A DNA stretch of 64,000 nt, taken from the NCBI RefSeq assembly GCF_900444995.1, contig NZ_UAPQ01000006.1, positions 186,001-250,000 on the forward strand, in the 5' to 3' direction. The notes beneath the pieces are model-generated. The model worked only from the letters and a program-made list of their open reading frames with translations. It was not told where the DNA came from and did not search any database. Source of the DNA: Actinomyces bovis (GTDB lineage Bacteria > Actinomycetota > Actinomycetes > Actinomycetales > Actinomycetaceae). Shown here in pieces: positions 56,381-64,000 of the stretch. The position numbers were made by a program, and so were the translations under genes. How positions within the stretch are numbered: the stretch's first letter is position 1; each line of letters opens with the position of its first letter.

Positions 56381-57451
56381 ATGACACGCACCTGCCTGGT
56401 GACCGGCGGAGCCGGCTTCATTGGCTGCGCGATCTCCAAGGGCTTGGCAGAGACCTTCGACCAGGTTGTGGCCGTGGACAACCTGCACCCGCAGGTGCAC
56501 GCCACCCAGGAGCGTCCCGCAGCACTGGATGCGCGCGTGCAGATGCAGGTGACCGACGTGACCCGCGCGGCCGACTGGGACCGGCTGCTTGCCGCCGTGC
56601 GCCCCGACGTCGTCATCCACCTGGCCGCCGAGACCGGCACCGGCCAGTCCCTGACGGAGGCCACCCGCCACGCGCAGGTCAACGTCGTCGGCACCACCCA
56701 GATGCTGGACGCCCTGGTACGTCACGAGGCCCTGCCGGAGCGGATCGTCCTGACCTCCTCCCGCGCCACCTACGGCGAGGGTATGTGGGTGGACGCCCAA
56801 GGGCGGACCAGCTACCCGGGCCAGCGCACGCACGCCATGCTGGAGGCGGGCCAGTGGGACTTCCCCGGCCTTACCCCCACCGCCCAGCAGTCCAGCCAGG
56901 TCCAGGCCAACCCTGCCAACGTCTACGCCGCCACCAAGTTCTGCCAGGAGAACCTAGTGGCCTCCTGGTGCGGCTCCTTCGGGGTCACCCCGGTGCTCTT
57001 CCGCCTGCAGAACGTCTACGGTCCTGGACAGTCGCTGATCAACCCCTACACCGGCATCGTCTCCCTGTTCGTGCGCCTGGCCAAGCAAGGCAAGTCCATT
57101 CCCGTGTACGAGGACGGCCAGATCATCCGGGACTTCGTGTTCATCGACGACGTCGCTGCCGCCGTCGTGGCAGGTGCGTTGCATCCTGGGCCGCAGACCG
57201 CCCCCTACGACATCGGCCTGGGGGAGCGCACCACCATCATGGACATCGCCCAGGTGATCGCCCAGCGCTACGGCGCCCCAGAGCCTCACGTGACTGGCCA
57301 GTTCCGTGACGGGGACGTGCGTGCGGCCTGGGCTGACACCACCGCCGCCCGCACCGGCCTAGGGTGGGAGCCGCAGGTCAGTGTCACTGAGGGCCTCAGC
57401 CGCCTGTGTGACTGGATCGACAAGGAGCTGGAGGACGGCTATGGCCAGTGA
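56381..57451 (+). CDS. NAD-dependent epimerase/dehydratase (SDR), nucleotide-sugar type
   Basis: A 356-residue extended [23 protein letters not shown] is the NAD motif, VIHLAAETGTGQS and LTSSRATYGEG precede the catalytic YAATKFCQENL, and LQNVYGPGQSLINPYTGI and IIRDFVFIDDVAAAVV are typical of UDP-sugar epimerases and dehydratases. Compared with simple GalE it has a 40-residue insertion between SSRATYG and YxxxK. Ribosome site GGGAAGAG upstream. It overlaps the ABC permease start by 11 bases. The substrate is probably a nucleotide sugar for the exported glycan. Confidence 0.87.
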   Translation: MTRTCLVTGGAGFIGCAISKGLAETFDQVVAVDNLHPQVHATQERPAALDARVQMQVTDVTRAADWDRLLAAVRPDVVIHLAAETGTGQSLTEATRHAQVNVVGTTQMLDALVRHEALPERIVLTSSRATYGEGMWVDAQGRTSYPGQRTHAMLEAGQWDFPGLTPTAQQSSQVQANPANVYAATKFCQENLVASWCGSFGVTPVLFRLQNVYGPGQSLINPYTGIVSLFVRLAKQGKSIPVYEDGQIIRDFVFIDDVAAAVVAGALHPGPQTAPYDIGLGERTTIMDIAQVIAQRYGAPEPHVTGQFRDGDVRAAWADTTAARTGLGWEPQVSVTEGLSRLCDWIDKELEDGYGQ

Positions 57452-58304
57452 CAAGGCTGCGGCTGAGGACCGCAAACGGGTCCTGGACCTGACCCTGAGG
57501 CTGACCCAGCGCTCTGTCTCCTCAGAGTTCAAGGGGACCACGCTGGGACGGGTCTGGTCCTTCATCAACCCCCTGGCCACGGTCGCCGTGTTCGCCCTGA
57601 TCTTCGGGGTGGTGTTCCGGGGAGGTGTGCAGCCGGGACGGAACTCGGGAATTAACTCCTTCGCCCTGTGGATCGGCATCGGGGTGCTGTGCTGGAGCTT
57701 CTTGTCCGGCGCTATCATGAGCGGCATGAACGCCCTGGTCGGCAACGCCGGGCTGCTCATGAAGGTGTACTTTCCCCGGCAGGTGCTGGTCTACTCCGCT
57801 GTGCTGGCGCTGTTGGTGGACTTCGCCTTCGAGCTGCTCGTCCTGGTGGTCATCTGCGGCTTGGTGGGTGGGCCGCAGGTGCTGCTGATGGTACCGGTGC
57901 TGCTGGTCGTCACCGCCCTGGCGGCGCTGTTCTCCACCGGGATGGCGCTCATCCTGTCCATCGCTACGGTCTACTTCCGGGACATAAGCCACCTGTGGCA
58001 GATCTTCAACCAGGTCTGGATGTACGCCTCCGGGGTCGTCTTCTCCCTAGCCATGCTGGACAGCGTCCAGAACGACCTGGCGGAGAAGGGGTGGACCATT
58101 AACGGCCAGCCTATTCCGATCACCACGATATTCCGGCTCAACCCTGCTGAGACCTTCCTGGAAGCCTTCCGCTCCTGCCTGTACGACTTCGCTGTGCCCT
58201 CAGCAGGGGTCTGGGCGGCCTGCATCTGCTGGAGCCTAGGGGTGTTTGCGGCTGGGACGGTCTTCTTCCACCGCCACAGCGCCCGGATCGTTGAGGAGCT
58301 CTGA
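57441..58304 (+). CDS. wzm: polysaccharide ABC exporter, permease subunit (Wzm type)
   Basis: A 287-residue ABC-2 type permease with six hydrophobic helices. SSEFKGTTLGRVWSFINPLATVAVFALIFGVVF opens the transmembrane part, and VYFPRQVLVYSAVLALLVDFAFELLVL and TVYFRDISHLWQIFNQVWMYASGVVFSL match the TagG/Wzm pattern. An insert with DSVQNDLAEKGWTINGQP between the last helices is probably outside. ATG 57441 lies behind GGAGG, within the end of the previous gene; the frame extension to 57381 is rejected. With the next gene it forms an exporter of lipid-linked glycan. Confidence 0.92.
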   Translation: MASDKAAAEDRKRVLDLTLRLTQRSVSSEFKGTTLGRVWSFINPLATVAVFALIFGVVFRGGVQPGRNSGINSFALWIGIGVLCWSFLSGAIMSGMNALVGNAGLLMKVYFPRQVLVYSAVLALLVDFAFELLVLVVICGLVGGPQVLLMVPVLLVVTALAALFSTGMALILSIATVYFRDISHLWQIFNQVWMYASGVVFSLAMLDSVQNDLAEKGWTINGQPIPITTIFRLNPAETFLEAFRSCLYDFAVPSAGVWAACICWSLGVFAAGTVFFHRHSARIVEEL

Positions 58305-58309
58305 GGAAC

Positions 58310-59572
58310 GTGCCAGCAACCGCCATCCAGGTGGATGAGGTCTCTAAGCGTTTCCGCATCTACAAGAACCGTAACCAGTCCCTCAAGGGCGCCTTCTTGC
58401 AGCGTGGGCGTGGCACCCATGAGGACTTCTGGGCCCTGCGGGACGTGTCGCTGGAGATCCCGGAGGGCAAGACCTTCGGGCTGCTCGGGCACAACGGCTC
58501 CGGCAAGTCCACGCTGCTGAAGTGCATCGCCAAGATCCTCACCCCAGACCGGGGCAGCATTACGGCCCACGGCCGCATGGCAGCCATGCTAGAGGTAGGC
58601 TCCGGCTTCCACCCGGAGCTGTCTGGCCGGGAGAACATCTATCTCAACGGCGCGATTCTTGGGATGTCCCGCAAGGAGATCGACTCCAAGTTCGATGACA
58701 TCGTGGACTTCTCCGGTGTGGCCGAGTTCATCGACCAGCCCGTCAAGAACTATTCCTCAGGCATGTACGTGCGTCTGGGCTTCTCCGTGTCTATCCACGT
58801 GGAGCCGGAGATCCTGCTAGTCGACGAGGTCCTGGCGGTCGGGGACATGGAGTTCCAGGAGCGCTGCATGGGCAAGTTCGCGGACTTCCGGGAGCAGGGC
58901 CGCACCGTGGTGGTCGTGTCCCACGGGCTGGAGCAGATGCGCACCTTCTGTGACGAGGCCGCCTGGCTGGACCACGGGGTGCTGCAGGACGTAGGACCAG
59001 CGGCACCGCTTGTCGACAAGTACTCCGACGTGGCCCACGGGGCCCAGGAGCTCCGGGAGGGTGGTACCCGCTTCGGCTCTGGGGAGGCGCGTATCGAGCG
59101 CATTGAGATCCTCGGTCCTGACGGGCTGCCAGCCAAGCGCCTGTCCACCGGCGACCAGGCCACTATCCGCCTGCACTACCAGGCGGACCAGGTGGTCAAG
59201 CGCCCGGTGTTCGGCGCCTCTATCGACACCCGGGACGGGATGTTCGTCTGGGGCCTGCACGGGCTGGACGCTGGCTTCCAGCCGGAGGAGATCGGCCCGG
59301 GGAAGGGCTCGGTGGACGTGCGTATTCCCAGCCTCATGCTGCGGCCCAACACCTACGTCATATCCGGCTCTATCCAGCCGCCCCACTTGACCAGCGTTAT
59401 CGACGCCTTGCAGCGTGCCACTGCTTTTGACATCGCTCCCGGGCCCCGCATGGAGTCCGGGGGGGTGCTGGCCCTGGACGCCCAGTTCGGCAACCTGGAA
59501 CCGCCTCAGCAGATGGTGGCGGTGCCGGTGCGGGCCGCCAAGCCGGTCACCGTGGAAGACCTCTCCCTGTGA
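58310..59572 (+). CDS. wzt: polysaccharide ABC exporter, ATPase with carbohydrate-binding domain (Wzt type)
   Basis: A 420-residue ATPase. The nucleotide-binding domain (1-245) has GLLGHNGSGKSTLLK (Walker A), the TagH/Wzt segment AAMLEVGSGFHPELSGRENI, the signature YSSGMYVRLGFSVSI, and Walker B ILLVDEVLAVGD. The C-terminal 170 residues form an extra beta-rich domain (RIERIEILGPDGLPAKRLSTGD; GMFVWGLHGLDAGF), like the substrate-binding domain of Wzt in O9a-type O-antigen export. This predicts recognition of a particular glycan terminus before export. GTG start five bases after wzm. Confidence 0.93.
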   Translation: MPATAIQVDEVSKRFRIYKNRNQSLKGAFLQRGRGTHEDFWALRDVSLEIPEGKTFGLLGHNGSGKSTLLKCIAKILTPDRGSITAHGRMAAMLEVGSGFHPELSGRENIYLNGAILGMSRKEIDSKFDDIVDFSGVAEFIDQPVKNYSSGMYVRLGFSVSIHVEPEILLVDEVLAVGDMEFQERCMGKFADFREQGRTVVVVSHGLEQMRTFCDEAAWLDHGVLQDVGPAAPLVDKYSDVAHGAQELREGGTRFGSGEARIERIEILGPDGLPAKRLSTGDQATIRLHYQADQVVKRPVFGASIDTRDGMFVWGLHGLDAGFQPEEIGPGKGSVDVRIPSLMLRPNTYVISGSIQPPHLTSVIDALQRATAFDIAPGPRMESGGVLALDAQFGNLEPPQQMVAVPVRAAKPVTVEDLSL

Positions 59573-59579
59573 GCCATGC

Positions 59580-59595
59580 GCTGGCCCGGGCCAGC
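59580..59595. terminator. short palindrome between convergent wzt and GT genes
   Basis: A perfect 16-bp palindrome, GCTGGC-CCGG-GCCAGC, in the 30-base gap between two convergent stops. It can fold in either direction with a CCGG loop. Confidence 0.5.
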
Positions 59596-59602
59596 CAGCC
59601 GC

Positions 59603-60772
59603 TCAGCGCAGGCGGCGGTGCAGGCGGGCACGCAGCCCGGTAACGGTGTCCACCTTCCTGGCTACCTTGCGCACCTGGCCGCCAATCAGTGCCCCCGGCG
59701 TAGAGCGCAGCTGGTCGTGGATCTCCTGAGTGCTCTGCAGGTTCTGACCCAGGCCCTGGTGCACGGCCAGCAGGGACTCCAGCAGCTTCCCCAGGTAGTC
59801 GTGAAGGCTCCGGACTGATTCGCTCAGGCCCAAGGTGCCGTGCTCAATGGTCGCGATGCTCCGGGTGTGGGCCTCCAGGACCGGGTTCTGGGCGTGGACG
59901 GCGGCGTCCACGCTGTTGACCCGCTGCTCCAGGCGTCCCAGGTCCCCCGCCAGGTGCTGCAGCTCGTCGTGCAGGCGCTGGAAGTAGGCGGCTGAGACTA
60001 GCAGGTGGCCCACACCGCCCTCAGCTGCCTCCTGCCGGGCGTAGCGGTCCCGGATGGTCGTGTTGTCAACCAGGTGCTGCCGGGCGTCATCCACGACGGA
60101 GTTGCCCAAGGTCCCGCCCTGCGGGGGCCGCTGGTGCCAGAAGGCGAGCGGCTCCTCCGCCAGGAAGCCAGCTGCCGTGCGAGTGAGCAGCCGGATGTTG
60201 AAGTCCCAGTCGGCCTGCGTCTGCAGGGTCCCGTCCCAGTGTCCGATCTCATCAGCCAGGTCCCGGCGCACCAGCTGGGAGATCGGGGGGACGTAGTTGG
60301 CCACCAGCGTGTCCAGCAAGGACCAGCTGTGCGTGGTGGCCGCCAGCACCTCCCGGGAGTCTTCCACCAGGACGCCGTCCTCCAGGTGCTCGTGGACCAC
60401 CACGCAGCGGGTGGCCACCGCCCCGTACTCCGGGTGGGCGTCCAGCGTGGCGACGCAACGCTCCAGGAAGGCCGGGGCCCAGGTGTCGTCGTCGTCGTGG
60501 ATGGCGAAGAACTCGCCGTGGGAGACCGCCAGACCAGACTCCAGGGCGGCCTCCCTGCCTGCTGAGCGCAGGTTGTGGACCACCTTGATCCGGGCCCGGA
60601 AGACCTCCGGCTGCTCTGCCACCAGCCGCTCTACCACCTGCGGGTCCCCGGCGTCGTTCACGACGACCAGCTCATAGTCCGTCAGGCTCTGCTCCCGCAC
60701 CGAAGCCAAGGAGCGGGCTAGTAGGACCTCACGGTCGCGGGTGCGGGTGACTATGGTTACGCGTGCGGTCAT
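59603..60772 (-). CDS. family 2 glycosyltransferase with C-terminal coiled coil
   Basis: A 389-residue protein. Residues 1-235 are a GT-A domain: VTIVTRTRDREVLLARSLASV, LVVVNDAGDPQVVERL, and FFAIHDDDDTWAPAFLERCVA with the metal-binding DDDD, then TQADWDFNIRLLTRT. The remaining 130 residues are helical with heptad character (LHDELQHLAGDLGRLEQRVNSV; LGLSESVRSLHDYLGKLLESLL) and a basic end. A coiled coil may set glycan length or join the enzyme to partners. ATG 60772 behind GAAGGAG on the minus strand. Sugar specificity unknown. Confidence 0.88.
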   Translation of the reverse strand: MTARVTIVTRTRDREVLLARSLASVREQSLTDYELVVVNDAGDPQVVERLVAEQPEVFRARIKVVHNLRSAGREAALESGLAVSHGEFFAIHDDDDTWAPAFLERCVATLDAHPEYGAVATRCVVVHEHLEDGVLVEDSREVLAATTHSWSLLDTLVANYVPPISQLVRRDLADEIGHWDGTLQTQADWDFNIRLLTRTAAGFLAEEPLAFWHQRPPQGGTLGNSVVDDARQHLVDNTTIRDRYARQEAAEGGVGHLLVSAAYFQRLHDELQHLAGDLGRLEQRVNSVDAAVHAQNPVLEAHTRSIATIEHGTLGLSESVRSLHDYLGKLLESLLAVHQGLGQNLQSTQEIHDQLRSTPGALIGGQVRKVARKVDTVTGLRARLHRRLR

Positions 60773-60813
60773 GCTGGGGCTCCTTCGCTCGGCGATGCGG
60801 CCGTCTACCGCAC

Positions 60814-61842
60814 CTATTCTTGCAGTGATCGGTGCCCGTCCCGGGAAGCTGCCGCAGACTGGCGCAGCAGCTCCCGCACCGCCTGCCCCAGGCCCTGGGC
60901 CACCGGGCCGCGGCAGCCGTGGCGGGCCGCCCGCAGCACGGTGCGCGCCAGACCGCGCCAGAAGTGGCTGCGCGGGCCGTGGACCGCCGCGACCAGGAGC
61001 CGGTTGCGAGTGTTGACCCGCAGGAACATGGGGGACTGGGGGCCTGAGGAGGCTGCGTGCTCATGGTGCACCACAGCGGACTCCACGAACTCCACCCGCC
61101 AGCCTGCCTCCCGGATGCGCCAGGACAGCTCGGTGTCCTCGTAGTACATGAACAGGTCCTCCCGGAAGCCACCCAGCTTCTTCCAGACGGCGGCACGGAT
61201 CGCACAGGCCCCACCGCACAGCCCGAACACCTCCCGGGGGGCGCTGAGCCGGTCGGCGCGGCTCAGCCAGTCCCGGTCATAACCGTTACCGGTGCCGTCC
61301 ACCAGGTTCCCGGTGGAGTTGATCAGCACCAGCCCCTCCCCGCGGGACTCAGCAGCCTGCCCGACCCGGTGCCAACGGCGTCCGTCCAGGCCCGTCAAGG
61401 CGGACTCGTCGCCGTGGGCGGGACGCCACCGGCCAGCCAGCAGGATCAGGGCGGTTGTGGCCGCCAGGTCCGGGGCCCCCGCCGCCACCAGGGGAGAGGT
61501 CAGGGCGTCCAGGAAGCCAGGCGCGGCTACGGCGTCGTTGTTGAGCAGGACCAGCACCTCCTCCTCCAGCCCTGCCGCCCCGAGGTTCACCCCCGCTCCG
61601 AAACCCAGGTTCCGCCCGGACTGGACCACCTCCAGCCCAGCCTGCCGCAGGCGTTGTGCAGAGCCGTCCCCAGAGGCGTTGTCCACCACCAGCAGCCGAT
61701 CGGTGGGGCGCAGCTGCGTCCGCAGGGACTCGCAGGCCCGGATGGTCAGCCCAGCCTGCCGCCAGTTCACGACCACCACCCGCACGGAGGGCCGATCAGG
61801 GGCCGTCCCGCCCGCTGCGGCCTCCACCTGTAAGGCGCTCAC
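60814..61842 (-). CDS. family 2 glycosyltransferase, rhamnosyltransferase-like
   Basis: A 342-residue GT-A enzyme: VRVVVVNWRQAGLTIRACES, LLVVDNASGDGSAQRL, RNLGFGAGVNLGAAGL, and LVLLNNDAVAAPGFLDAL with the NND metal site. FGLCGGACAIRAAVWKKLGGF and EDLFMYYEDTELSWRIREAGW are the catalytic-side motifs shared with WbbL-type rhamnosyltransferases. Its GTG start overlaps the stop of the GT4 gene (GTGA), so it is second in a three-gene minus-strand unit. Probably adds sugars to the same wall glycan. Confidence 0.9.
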   Translation of the reverse strand: MSALQVEAAAGGTAPDRPSVRVVVVNWRQAGLTIRACESLRTQLRPTDRLLVVDNASGDGSAQRLRQAGLEVVQSGRNLGFGAGVNLGAAGLEEEVLVLLNNDAVAAPGFLDALTSPLVAAGAPDLAATTALILLAGRWRPAHGDESALTGLDGRRWHRVGQAAESRGEGLVLINSTGNLVDGTGNGYDRDWLSRADRLSAPREVFGLCGGACAIRAAVWKKLGGFREDLFMYYEDTELSWRIREAGWRVEFVESAVVHHEHAASSGPQSPMFLRVNTRNRLLVAAVHGPRSHFWRGLARTVLRAARHGCRGPVAQGLGQAVRELLRQSAAASRDGHRSLQE

Positions 61843-62984
61843 CGGCGCTCTCCCGCCGCCAAGGAGCGATACACCTCCAGGTGGGCGGCTGCCGAGGCCT
61901 GCCAGGTGAAGCCCTGCGCGCGCACCAGCCCGGCCTGGGCCAGCGCGTCATGCTCCGCCCCGGCGGCCCGATCCAGCTGGGTGGCCAGGGCGGCAGGGTC
62001 CTGCGGCGCAGCCAGCAGGCCTGCCTCCCCGCAGACCTCTTCCAGGCAGGTGCCTGCGCTCGTGACCACCGGGGTGCCGTAGGCCATGGCCTCCAGCACC
62101 GGCAGTCCGAAGCCCTCCCAGAGCGAGGGGAAGGCGAAGACGCGAGCTCCCCGGTACGCCGCGGCCAGCTCCTCCTGGGGTAGACGGCCCAGCACGTGCA
62201 CCCGCCCGGGCAGCTCCCTGAGCAGCTCCTGCTCCTGCGCGTCGCTGCCCCAGCCCTGCGGTCCCACCAGCACCAGGTCCAGGTCAGGGTGCTGGGGGGA
62301 CAGCAGAGAAAATGCCCGCAGCAGCGTCGGCAGGTTCTTGCGTGGCTCGCGGGTGCCGGTCCACAGGACGTACTCGCGCTGCAGGCCGTGGGCGGCGCGG
62401 AAGCGGGCTACTGCCGCCTCCTCGACGGGTAGGGTACGCACACCGTGGGGGATCACCTCGATGCGGCTGGCGGGGATGCCCTCCCGCACGCAGTCGTCAG
62501 CAGTGGCACGGGAGGGGGTGATAACCACCCGGGCCTCTTGGCGGGTCCGCTCCAGGGAACGCTTGAAGTAGGTGTTGCCGCGACGGGTGAAGTGCTCCGG
62601 GGAGCGCAGGAAGGCCAGGTCGTGCACGGTCACGGCCAGGGGCAGTCGGGTCCCCGGCACGGCCCAGGTGGTGGCGTGCACTACCTGGGCACCAGGTACC
62701 ACCGACTCCGCCCTAGGCAGCCCGAGCCAGTTCCAGGACTCGTACAGGGCCGTGCGGGGCAGGAGCGAGTACCTGACCGGCAGCCGGGGCAGGCCCAGGT
62801 CGACGGTGGTGGGGGAGGGCTGGTGCCTGGCGGCCAGTCCCGCCAGCCGGGCACCTTGGGCGTGCAGCGCCTGCGCCAGCTCCACGATGTAGGTGCCGGA
62901 GCCACCCGGGACCGGCTGCCAGAGCTGCTCGATCACCAGGGCGACCTTTGGGGAGCGGTCAGGGAGTGGTGCGGTCTTGCTCAT
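61839..62984 (-). CDS. family 4 glycosyltransferase
   Basis: A 381-residue GT-B retaining glycosyltransferase. The N-terminal domain shows VALVIEQLWQPVPGGSGTYIVELAQAL and LAVTVHDLAFLRSP. The C-terminal donor domain has VLWTGTREPRKNLPTLLRAF, ARVFAFPSLWEGFGLPVLEAMAYGTPVV with the E-x7-E motif, and SAGTCLEEVCGEAGLL. Often a mannosyl- or similar transferase. ATG 62984 has a TAACCT -10 hexamer six bases upstream; it is first of the minus-strand unit and divergent from another GT4 gene. Confidence 0.92.
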   Translation of the reverse strand: MSKTAPLPDRSPKVALVIEQLWQPVPGGSGTYIVELAQALHAQGARLAGLAARHQPSPTTVDLGLPRLPVRYSLLPRTALYESWNWLGLPRAESVVPGAQVVHATTWAVPGTRLPLAVTVHDLAFLRSPEHFTRRGNTYFKRSLERTRQEARVVITPSRATADDCVREGIPASRIEVIPHGVRTLPVEEAAVARFRAAHGLQREYVLWTGTREPRKNLPTLLRAFSLLSPQHPDLDLVLVGPQGWGSDAQEQELLRELPGRVHVLGRLPQEELAAAYRGARVFAFPSLWEGFGLPVLEAMAYGTPVVTSAGTCLEEVCGEAGLLAAPQDPAALATQLDRAAGAEHDALAQAGLVRAQGFTWQASAAAHLEVYRSLAAGERR

Positions 62985-62990
62985 GGACCC

Positions 62991-62996
62991 AGGTTA
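62991..62996 (-). promoter_or_regulatory. -10 hexamer TAACCT of the minus-strand GT unit
   Basis: On the minus strand TAACCT ends six bases before ATG 62984 without a ribosome site. It faces away from the TAGTCT promoter at 63043; the start codons are 70 bases apart. Confidence 0.55.
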
Positions 62997-63042
62997 CGGT
63001 CTCAGCAGTCCGCTTATCGGCCCGGAGCGGGGGTCGGGAGGC

Positions 63043-63048
63043 TAGTCT
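63043..63048 (+). promoter_or_regulatory. -10 hexamer TAGTCT of the plus-strand GT4 gene
   Basis: TAGTCT ends six bases before ATG 63055. The following six bases, GCGGGC, are identical to those between the galE -10 and its ATG. Confidence 0.55.
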
Positions 63049-63054
63049 GCGGGC

Positions 63055-64000
63055 ATGAAGGTACTCCTTGACGCCACCGCCATCCCTGCGAACCTGGGCG
63101 GTGTGGGCCGCTACGTGGACGACCTGGTCCCTGAGCTCATTAAGGAGGGCGTGAACCTGGCGCTCGCGGTGCAGGAGCGGGACGTGGCCCACTTCTCGGC
63201 CAAGGTGCCGCGCGCGCATCTGTTCCCGGTCCCACCGGTCCTGGAGAACCGGGCTGCCCGCCTGGCCTGGGAGCAGGTCGGGCTACCGGCGTTGGTGCGG
63301 CGTCTGCAGCCGGACGTGCTGCACTGCCCGCACTACACCTTTCCTTCCCTGCACAAGGTGCCGGTGGTGGTGACCCTGCACGACGCTACCTTCTTCTCTC
63401 ACCCGCAGGCTCATGGGCGTCTGAAACAGCGTTTCTTCACCACGGCGATCCGCCGGGCGGTGGCCGGGGCGGACGCCCTGGTGGTGCCTTCTGCCGCCAC
63501 CCGGGACGAGACCATGAAGTACGTGGGGGGTGAGGCATCCAGGTTCCACGTCGCCTACCACGGGGTGGACCAGCAGGTCTTCCACCCGGTGGACGACGCC
63601 GAGCGCGAGCGGGTGCGCAGGGCGCTGGGACTGGCAGAACGTAGCTACATCGGTTTCCTGGGCACCCTGGAGCCACGCAAGAACGTGCCCAACCTGGTGC
63701 GGGCCTGGGTGCAGGCCTTCCATGACGACCCCCAGGCCCCGGCCCTGGTGCTGGCAGGCGGCAAGGGGTGGGACCAGGAGGCGGAGCCAGCACTCGCGGC
63801 CGTGCCCAAGCACATGACCGTTCTGCGTCCGGGCTACCTGCCGCTGGAGGACCTTCCGGGCTTCCTGTCCGGCTCCGAGGTGCTGGCCTACCCCTCTATC
63901 GCCGAGGGCTTCGGGCTGCCGGTGCTGGAGGCCATGGCCTGCGGCGCGGCAGTGCTGACCACGCGCGAGACCAGCCTGCCGGAGGTGGGAGGCCAGGCTG
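63055..64000 (+). CDS. family 4 glycosyltransferase, 5' part
   Basis: The first 315 codons of a GT-B glycosyltransferase; the gene runs off the window. It begins MKVLLDATAIPANLGGVGRYVDDL and contains VLHCPHYTFP, VVTLHDATFFSHP, GFLGTLEPRKNVPNLVRAW, VLAYPSIAEGFGLPVLEAMACGAAVL (E-x7-E) and TTRETSLPEVGG. It is similar in layout to the divergent GT4 at 61839-62984, so the two may be old duplicates. About 50-70 residues are missing at the C-terminus compared with the usual 370-390. Confidence 0.92.
   Translation, partial: MKVLLDATAIPANLGGVGRYVDDLVPELIKEGVNLALAVQERDVAHFSAKVPRAHLFPVPPVLENRAARLAWEQVGLPALVRRLQPDVLHCPHYTFPSLHKVPVVVTLHDATFFSHPQAHGRLKQRFFTTAIRRAVAGADALVVPSAATRDETMKYVGGEASRFHVAYHGVDQQVFHPVDDAERERVRRALGLAERSYIGFLGTLEPRKNVPNLVRAWVQAFHDDPQAPALVLAGGKGWDQEAEPALAAVPKHMTVLRPGYLPLEDLPGFLSGSEVLAYPSIAEGFGLPVLEAMACGAAVLTTRETSLPEVGGQA

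Overview
The window is about 64 kb of high-GC DNA with dense, short-spaced genes, many GTG starts and many genes that appear to be read from leaderless transcripts. It suggests an actinobacterium, most likely a member of the Actinomycetaceae (Actinomyces/Schaalia type). This placement is inferred from gene content (menaquinone-type complex I, tRNA-Thr/tRNA-Met/rpmG block, paired LCP enzymes, RgpF, LGFP-repeat amidase, single-chain acyl-CoA carboxylase) and not from any database search.

Layout. 1-7.2 kb: the end of the nuo operon (nuoL partial, nuoM, nuoN), a polyprenyl diphosphate synthase likely to make the menaquinone tail, and a ferredoxin-NADP reductase. 7.3-9.2 kb: a compact two-gene insertion, an AAA/ABC-type ATPase translationally coupled to a PIN-like nuclease, between core genes. 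9.3-12.1 kb: alanine dehydrogenase, HtpX protease, DM13 protein. 12.2-18.2 kb: a complete type I restriction-modification operon hsdM-hsdS-hsdR. 18.3-21.3 kb: YajQ, tRNA-Tyr, tRNA-Thr, tRNA-Met, rpmG (L33), a MaoC-like protein and a MarR regulator with an unusual cysteine-repeat N-terminus. 21.4-28.3 kb: Maf and a giant biotin carboxylase/BCCP/carboxyltransferase/Nudix fusion, divergent from birA (its probable biotin ligase) and a class III nucleotide cyclase. 28.4-33.1 kb: a two-component system, DedA, GtrA and a PIG-V-like mannosyltransferase. 33.1-36.1 kb: purK, purE, galE.

36.2-64 kb is devoted to the cell envelope: two LCP ligases, several glycosyltransferases, large polytopic proteins, rmlB, a frameshifted L,D-transpeptidase, a 1138-residue LGFP-repeat amidase, then a long polysaccharide cluster (GtrB/GtrA/GT-C cassette, two SDR epimerases, RgpF, acyltransferase 3, Wzm/Wzt ABC exporter, and GT2 and GT4 transferases running off the right edge). 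RmlB and RgpF point to a rhamnose-containing cell-wall glycan, exported by Wzm/Wzt and probably joined to peptidoglycan by the LCP enzymes.

Most notable: the ATPase/PIN pair (candidate defence system with no name known to me), the acyl-CoA carboxylase-Nudix fusion, the CGQ-repeat MarR protein, a 9-bp-period operator-like array before the amidase, perfect 318-bp repeats inside the amidase, and a -10 hexamer placed 6-8 nt before the start codon of 16 genes.
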